Of a stretch of 64,000 bases of DNA, positions 58,001 to 64,000 are shown in pieces. The position numbers and the translations under genes were made by a program. The stretch lies in the NCBI GenBank assembly GCA_019095985.1, contig CM032665.1, positions 31,502,377 to 31,566,376 of the forward strand, written 5' to 3'. The notes beneath the pieces are model-generated. The model had not been told where the DNA came from. It did no database searches and was given only the letters and a program-made list of their open reading frames with translations. Source of the stretch: Streblospio benedicti (lineage: Eukaryota > Annelida > Polychaeta > Spionida > Spionidae). Within the stretch, counting starts at the first letter, position 1, and each line of letters begins with the position of its first letter.

Positions 58001-61000
58001 GTATTACTATTGTAAAATCCTATTCGTGTTACCCCTGTACTATAGCATGACTAAATAGAAATACCCGAGACACATAACAAATACATGTAATAGTCCATCA
58101 GCTACAGGCCTTTCGATTGATCAGTGCAGTCATTTCACCACAGAAGACAATTAATGGATGCAGAAGACCTCGTGCAACTAGCATTGCAGCTACATTAAAT
58201 TTTGTATACGTGTCCTCTCTCAGAGTGCGTCACCGCCCATTCATTGGTCACCGGCATCGTAGTGTAAAGCTCCAACAGATCATTACTCTTCCACGTGATC
58301 ATCAATCTTTGTTCGAGATCTACACGACGATCAAGGGGTAGCTAGCACTATCATGTGTACACTCAGTTTGTATCCATAAAAAATCACGTCCGTTCTATTA
58401 CGATGCTGTCTCAACGCACACAGTTTATGTCGCGACGTGCGACTTGTAGAACATGTGTGTGAACATGCTCCAAGGTCGGTAAAATGACCTTAAAATAGGA
58501 AGCAGATGGTTTTGACAGGATTAAACATTTTCTTCATGAGGGTCGAGGTATGACGACTAGCAGATCCAGGTATTCCGCCAACGGGGACAACTCAATCAGT
58601 GGATTTAGTAGGTTTTGTAAAAACAACAACAAAAGAAGCAAGAACAAACAACTTTGGTTTGGAATATGGGTCGTGGCCCTGCACCCCCACAGGTTTGCGA
58701 GTCTGACTCTACTACCCATGAGTGAGTGGCCTTTATCCAAGGATAATCTTTTCTGTCGAATAATCACTGTAAAGGGTAACTCATAGCCTTCAACCCTTGA
58801 TAAGTGCCAACTAACTATGCATAAGTGAACGAATCATTATCATAGCTGTTGTTATTTAACATCGCCTATCATTGTTACCACAAATAGTGCTTATTTGTGA
58901 AGCGTTACGAAAGTGTTAATATGCTAATAATCAACAATTTCTACTTTAATTCAAAATGAGAAGCTTCATTATGGCTCATCATGTCAAGAAATAGTAATTT
59001 CCTCAATCAGCACTTTCATATATCCGTGGAATATGTGCACGTGTACATACATGCTCATAAACTTGCAGAAGAACCTTTCCGTTACGACATTCTGTAGGAC
59101 TAGCTTCTTCATTGCGATTCTCGTGGTTTCTTTTCCTTACAAAGGCATGAGACAGTAACGCAATCAATGGTCTGGACTCGGATTGAAACGTCCACAATAC
59201 TTAGAATTACAATCCTTCTATCTTTAATTTTGGTTGTTGTAGGGGACGTTGTGGAACTGGCCGGAGACGAGGCCGTTATGGAAGAAGAAGGCCTGTTCAC
59301 CACGGTTCGGCCCATGCTCCACGGCGACGGGTAACACACAAAATCGGGCCATTCAACTCTCTTGCTCTTGCCCCTTTAATACATTACACATTTGATACAT
59401 ATATAAGTACGACATACTCAGTACGACTATGATATTTTAAACGACGAATTGTATTATCATTAGTATAGTGTATTGGTTAATGATGAATGAATATAGAATA
59501 CCACATAGGAAAGAATCTCTTTGGTAATCACAGGTGACAATTTATGGGGATCGTCAATGTGTGTGTTACAAAGCAGACTACATAATGAGAAGAAAGTGCA
59601 CTGCATATTGTTGCTGTGTATATACATGATATACAGAGTTAGCATTCAGTTCTAATAATCCCCGTTGCCGCTGCGAAAATGAGTCTTATTTTAGAGGTGG
59701 TCCCTTTGTAGGGGTGAACTAACTTTGAGCTTATTTACTGTTTGTTCAAACACCACGTATGCAGCCAAATACACCAAACAGCTTTGCATGCGGTGCTGAA
59801 TTAAGTCCCTACATGGAGTCCAAAACCAGGTGCCTAGTCCTTTCGTCTATTTGTAAGGTATTCACAAAGTCTGTGCCACTTTTCTTTCTCACCAGGGTAA
59901 AGCCGGGCTTTGCCCTGGTAATCATGGTGTCCGTGTCGAAGAAATGTGCGAATGTCAAATGTCCCTACACAACTATGGTAAATGTGTCAACTGTAAAAGA
60001 TCAAAGGTCCAAACACGACCGTGTCTCCGTGCCTGCTGTTCCAACTGTTGGAGGTGTGTGATTCCAGGGGTGCTGCTGCCGCCACCGCCGCGTGCCCCAC
60101 GGACCCGGCCGTGACGCGCCACCAGACCGTGCGCCTCGATACCCACGACTACTGGGCCGGCTGCCGGCTGGACGGCGCCACCTACACGTGCCACAGGTAG
60201 CTTTTGTGTAGCACCAAGAGGGATGGTAATACTAGGTATGTTCAACATCTTACGGTTTGGAGACGGAAAGGGGCGGGTTTATAAGGAAGTGGGGTTTGGG
60301 GGGAAAAACAAAAAAAGTAAGGTTGTGGGGAAACAAAGCCTAAAATGAGGGTTGTGGAATTTCATAGAAGTGGGCTGTGGGCAAAAACAAAATTAAGGAT
60401 GTGGGAAATAAGGCCCCAAAAATTAGGGATGTAGGATTTTTTGACACCTTGTAACCTCCACCCCATCCCCACCCTAGAAATGCACGGACAGATAGAAAAG
60501 TTTTAATCTTCATGGATGTTTGGCGTACGTGCGATTTTATGTAAGTTCAAATCCCTGAGATCCCCCCCCCCCCCACACACACACCAAACTTTAAAAAACC
60601 TAGATCTGCTAGTGGATTGAGCAAGTACTGTCCTCGCAGAAATATAATATGAATGTATAAGCATTCGTTTCCTTGATGTGCAATGCAAATGGCAAATAAC
60701 AGAATAGCAATAGAGCGGTGTTTTTGAGGTGTCATCAAGATGTCCGTTGCATATTGAGCAATGCTATTTACACCCGGTAACTTAACCTGTGGCCTTGCTC
60801 ACAACTGAGCTGATACGACATGCATGTACTTATATAAGCCAGGGTTACGTTCATTGAATTAGCATAGGTAACACCCACAAAGGTACTTCTCAGGGATGTA
60901 GTCATGGGTCAGTCCGTTTGTACTGAGGGCAGGTGATTTTACTGCTTAACATTTACCATTTTGAAATGAAGCTTATAAATCAGTATGTGATGCGGGGTGA

Positions 61001-63134
61001 ACATCTAAAGCCTCGGGAGTGGCACAGGAGCGGACGTAATCGCTGGTGTGTGTATTGGTTTACTACAAGGTACACCACAAACGGCCCAGAAGCTTTGCCA
61101 TCTTTGCGGGCGTTGCAGAGTGTACATTTAGGTTTCTGTGCGCTGAGGTTGCTGCTCCAAACCAATAACGTATGTTGAACGAAACATTATTTCATGTCCA
61201 GCTCGGACGCTCCAAACAAACAACTAAGAGTTCATTACCAACGTGAGAGTTCGTGAGCATAAGAAATTAAGTACAAAATCCTAAGCATCAAACCCAATAT
61301 AACAAATATACTACCGAGGAAACGCATGGTCAGTTTAGACACTGCGTTTGTCGCAGGTTAGTTCCGACATTAAATTAGCAAATTAGCTGTTTAAGTATTA
61401 CTCTCCCCAAAGAGGTAGTGAAGTCAGGAAAGTGAAGTAAGCCTTTCGTAACGATGGACACCATGGTTGCAGGTAGAGAGAGCGAGGCAGGCGTAATGAC
61501 TGGACTCAGACATACGATGCACGTAATTTTACACCAGTAATTCCCTCTAATTCAGGTCTGATACTTGAAACACCATTAATTAAGGCATTTCAGTTGCAAA
61601 AATAGTTTTTTTTCCAGTTTATTCCCAACACATTGAACAGTCCTCAGAGTGGCCATATATTATACATTACAGCAGAACCTCTCTTTTAAGTGGGATCTGG
61701 TAAAAACTAAAAAGTGGAATATGGGCAAAAAAGGGCCAATAAGAGGGATTGGGTTTCAAGTAAAGTGGGATGGGAAATAAGCCATTGTGTTGGTGTGGAA
61801 AAAAAGGCCAAAAAATTAGGGATGTAGGAAAAGAAATAGGGTTGTGGGATATTTTTAGGTATGTTGGATTTCATGATCTCTTATTTCGTGTCCTCTTATA
61901 ACCTCCACGCCCCCCGCCCCCCACCCTTATTGCGGGGTTCATGCTCGTTGGTCTGGTTGCAGGTCGCGGACGTTGCGCTCCGTCAACGTGAACTGCCTGC
62001 ATGCGGCACTGTCGCTGTGCGCCGCACCACGACCAATCAGCATCCGCGCAGATGTCACGCTCACCAACCAGGACGAGGCCACCGCCTTCTTCTTCCGCCA
62101 CTTCTCAGCAGACGACATATCACGGTCAGTTGTCGCACATAACAGCTAGATTCTGATAGAATACTTAATGTAAGCTGCAATTTGCACGCTGGTCCCATGT
62201 CATCCGGAATTCCACCCCTGCGGGCCCAATAAACATTTTGACGCTATTTCGTAGTCTCCGTCACTCAGACTATTCACTGATACAGCTAGATGACAACATA
62301 GCTAGCAGTGGTGTGGCAGTCTGGAGGATTCAGACCAACAATTTCGGTGCTATGATTTCTAAGCTTCGCAGACTGAAAACAACAGAATATAACATTTTGT
62401 TCAAAAAGAGAATGGTTGGGCAACACTTCTGTTATGGGATCAACTCACTATTGAGGACATCTGGCGAATAATGCCATATTTTTTACATGCCTGAATTAAT
62501 GATGCATGCATGCATGCATGACGGTAGTTTAAATTGTGATATGCATCCCAAACCAACACAGCCTGGTAGTTTAGCAAAGAGGAAGACATTTTGTACCATC
62601 TTTTATGAATGGAAATGTCCAATTCATAAGGTGTCTCCTATGTTGTGATGGTAGCATTGCAGGACCCACAGCTTAACATGAATAAACTGTCACCTTGCAA
62701 TGCTAGTGGTTTCATTGAATGACAATTTATAAATTGTATGGAAGCATTGCAGGATGCATAGCTTAACATGAGTAAAAACTCCGCAAATCATTTCAGGCTT
62801 GCTGGTAGTGCTGAATGAAGATGCCATAAATTGTATGGTAGCATTGGGAGACATGCAGCTTAAAATCAGTAAACTGCACTCTTGCTGGCTGGTGGTGATG
62901 CTGAATAAAGATGTCATAAATTGTATGGTAGCATTGCGAGACGTGCAGCTTAACATGAGTAACTTCTACTCTGTCAGGCTGGTGGTGTCGCTGTGCTGCC
63001 TGGGCATGGCGGTGCTGTGCGTGCTGTGGGCGGCGTGTGCACGTGCCTCGCTGCTGCGCCGCCGCCTCTACTCGCACCCTGCCACCGTCTGTCTCGTCTC
63101 CATCGTCATGTTCATCACTCATGCTGCCGCTAAA
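54789..63134 (+). CDS. TMEM145/GPR180-family (GOST) membrane protein, N-terminal exons (3' end outside window)
   Basis: Exons 54789-55041, 55238-55354, 59243-59330, 60068-60196, 61963-62124 and 62978-63134 join in phase into 302 residues. ATG 54789 has A at -3 and G at +4. The signal peptide ends near Ala29 (IPGHKILLLALIMLIHGSQA). The ectodomain shows SFCFLPGFGGLEYAFSFPD and YWAGCRLDGATYTCHRSRTL, then RADVTLTNQDEATAFFFRHF followed by SADD at 244-247. These match the TMEM145 order FCFL, SGCQ, CSSGRSFRSV and RHFSADE. TM1 is about 251-272 and TM2 starts near 285. The family belongs to the seven-helix GOST proteins of Golgi and plasma membrane. A low-complexity acidic/Gly/Ala stretch at about 110-160 is longer than in vertebrate TMEM145. 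GPR180 is the alternative name. Confidence 0.82.
55238..55354 (+). CDS. TMEM145-like exon 2
   Basis: 117 bases, in frame with exon 1, encoding VATGAGGFVHAHNKDAEMTR and NINILHVGGMDPEASDGS. The donor is TCAG|GTCAGA. The acceptor AAATAAAG is weak, so the left border is less certain. It joins exon 59243 in phase (G|GG). Confidence 0.6.
55955..56128. repeat. AAGACCACC-family short element
   Basis: CAGTATAGCCTCGAAACAAT at one end, and GAGGTGGTCTCATTATAGAG then ATGCTGTA at the other, with a related interior. Confidence 0.5.
56846..56924. ncRNA. Structured 76-nt repeat, copy 2 (79 nt)
   Basis: Keeps CATCTT/AAGATG, AAGGT/ACCTT and ATCTATC/GATAGGT (one G-U pair), and the loops CCCCCGAG and GCTGTGGC, while the apical side is longer and the flanks differ from copy 1 at 10208-10283. 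Confidence 0.4.
57067..57199 (+). CDS. Candidate alternative exon in TMEM145-like gene (frame-changing)
   Basis: A GC-rich block with acceptor GCATCAG and donor TGCAG|GTAACA, open in the frame of exon 2, encodes a Ser/Gly/Ala-rich segment ending SSSSSQGCKC. It is 133 bases, so including it shifts the frame of the next exon. It could be an alternative (poison) exon, could need an unseen partner exon, or could be non-coding; the minus strand is also open (WDDDDERLVSG). Confidence 0.3.
57200..59242. other. TMEM145-like intron without clear features
   Basis: A CAGATCCAGGTATTCCGCC repeat scrap lies near 58560. No GC-rich exon-like block was found that would restore frame after the candidate exon at 57067. 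Confidence 0.5.
59243..59330 (+). CDS. TMEM145-like exon 3
   Basis: 88 bases, from acceptor GTTGTAG to donor GACGG|GTAACA. It encodes the acidic stretch DVVELAGDEAVMEEEGLFTT and VRPMLHGD. Codons are GC-ending. Confidence 0.7.
59331..60067. other. TMEM145-like intron
   Basis: An AGAGGTGGTCCCTTTGTAGG family scrap lies at about 59690-59720; otherwise nothing is seen. Confidence 0.5.
60068..60196 (+). CDS. TMEM145-like exon 4
   Basis: 129 bases, from acceptor GATTCCAG to donor CACAG|GTAGCT. It encodes an Ala-rich start, then TDPAVTRHQTVRLDTHDYW and AGCRLDGATYTCH, matching the QYAWSGCQVV..YLSC region of TMEM145. Confidence 0.82.
60250..60478 (+). repeat. GGGATGTGGG-type dispersed element
   Basis: Degenerate AAGGTTGTGGGGAAA and AGGATGTGGGAAATAAGGCC units end in ACCTCCACCCCATCCCCACC. 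Related copies are at 16786-17035 (inverted) and 61690-61930. Confidence 0.6.
60479..61689. other. TMEM145-like intron
   Basis: C/CA-run at 60562-60585. No exon is seen. Confidence 0.5.
61690..61930 (+). repeat. GGGATGTGGG-type dispersed element, second plus copy
   Basis: AAATTAGGGATGTAGGAAAA and CTCTTATAACCTCCACGCCC match the element at 60250-60478. It ends about 30 bp before the acceptor of exon 61963. Confidence 0.6.
61963..62124 (+). CDS. TMEM145-like exon 5: RHFSADD motif
   Basis: 162 bases, from acceptor GGTTGCAG to donor CACG|GTCAGT. It encodes SRTLRSVNVNCLHAALSLC and ends with FFFRHFSADDIS, the most telling family motif before the first membrane segment. Confidence 0.88.
62645..62995 (+). 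repeat. Tandem repeat of about 90 bp overlapping an exon border
   Basis: Four units share TAAATTGTATGGTAGCATTG, GCAGCTTAACATGAGTAA and GGCTGGTGGTG..CTG. The last unit runs into the true acceptor and first bases of exon 62978. Confidence 0.85.
62978..63134 (+). CDS. TMEM145-like exon 6: first transmembrane segments
   Basis: 157 bases, from acceptor CTCTGTCAG to donor CTAAA|GTAGGT. TM1 is LVVSLCCLGMAVLCVLWAAC, the loop ARASLLRRRLYSH, and the start of TM2 ATVCLVSIVMFITHAAAK. A tandem repeat directly upstream contains copies of the exon border. Confidence 0.85.
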
Positions 63135-64000
63135 GTAGGTCTATTTTGATACAGTACAATGTGGTAATTGCACAAGGTTGATCTTTTATGTTGTTTTGTG
63201 AGATGGCTAAAAATTGCCTTATTATATAGGTGGTCTCTATTAGAGGTGGGACTTTTGGTTGGTTTTAGCCTTCGAACCTTCGAAAAAGTCGGGATTCGCG
63301 ACGAACGAACCTATGAACGTTTGTTGTCAAGTCGGGGGCCCCATTGAACTTTAAACACCCATTTGACGATAAATGTTGAAAAGAAAATGGCAGACACGGT
63401 AGAACCTGTCTTTGTTTGCGTCGTCTCCTTTCTAAAATGGTCACCGTAACAGCTCACCTGTGTTTCTATCACAAGGTAATCCGTCCATGATTAGCTGAGG
63501 TCTTTTAAGATGCTGCGCGCCGGCCAGGTAAAAGTACAGTTCTGTCTTTGAGTATGCTGCCACTGATGTTGTGGTGAAGTTTGTATTAGGACGCCATCAT
63601 TAAGTATTACGTAAATGGGCAGACAAAACACGCTAGTACTATGGTCACTTGACTTTGTGCCAAGTATGATAACTAGTAGTTGTTGATCATTGTTTGGACA
63701 CTACACAAGTTCTAACCTTAAATGGCCAATTGGCGGTTCACTTTCATGTTTGATTTGTGCGGCCCCTGCACAATGGCCCAGGCAAAGAGTTAAATAATTC
63801 TTTTACCCGTGTTTATAATGGCGATTACGGCTATTGTTTACTGTGCTCTCTGCTTACTCTGCTTACCTGTTAAATTATCAGTTAAGTAACAACTCGCCAC
63901 CTTTAACTAGTCATGAGGTCTGGAGATAATTGTAGAAGTCAATTGATTACGCAACAAACGCTTGACCTTAAAGGTGTCTTTGTTTCATGCTAAAATTTTC
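63135..64000. other. TMEM145-like intron, partial
   Basis: An AGGTGGTCTCTATTAGAGG family scrap lies at about 63228-63250. The next coding exon was not reached. Confidence 0.5.

Overview
The window is nuclear DNA of an invertebrate animal. It has long AT-rich introns, GC-rich short exons with GT/AG borders, tRNA-derived SINEs, LINEs, many TIR transposons and simple repeats. The sequence alone does not fix the phylum. All gene calls come from reading translations, splice borders and motifs by eye; no database search was possible.

Genes. (1) The minus strand from 14846 down to the left edge carries six exons of a rhodopsin-class GPCR: an N-terminus with two sequons, then TM1 to TM5. Every junction keeps the reading phase, and the 3' part lies beyond base 1. 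(2) A single-exon minus-strand gene at 40721-41338 encodes a 205-residue secreted, probably GPI-anchored protein that resembles NTR/OB-fold domains. (3) The plus strand from 54789 to the right edge carries the first exons of a TMEM145/GPR180-family (GOST) membrane protein: signal peptide, ectodomain and the first transmembrane segments, broken off at the window end. Genes 1 and 3 have strongly GC-ending codons, while gene 2 is AT-rich like its surroundings.

Layout. 1-14.8 kb: GPCR exons and introns with SINEs, hairpin MITEs and duplicated segments. 14.8-22.9 kb: gene-poor, with a perfect 64-bp hairpin insertion, G-rich tracts and minisatellites. 22.9-38.8 kb: a nested repeat complex. It holds a Jockey-superfamily LINE split by a solo LTR, a degraded direct copy of the same segment, a large inverted duplication built on a Harbinger-like element, a CpG-rich insertion with an empty counterpart site, and about 1.45 kb of homopolymer-only sequence that looks like an assembly fault. 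38.8-43 kb: very AT-rich, containing gene 2. 43-54.8 kb: a TIR transposon with target-site duplication, a regular CGCGTTTTGCAACC array, a pair of tRNA-SINEs and otherwise featureless DNA. 54.8-64 kb: the TMEM145-like gene, whose seventh exon is preceded by a tandem repeat that includes the exon's own border.

Nothing suggests that the three genes act together. The two multi-exon genes are separate membrane-protein loci on opposite strands with about 40 kb of repeat-rich DNA between their 5' ends.
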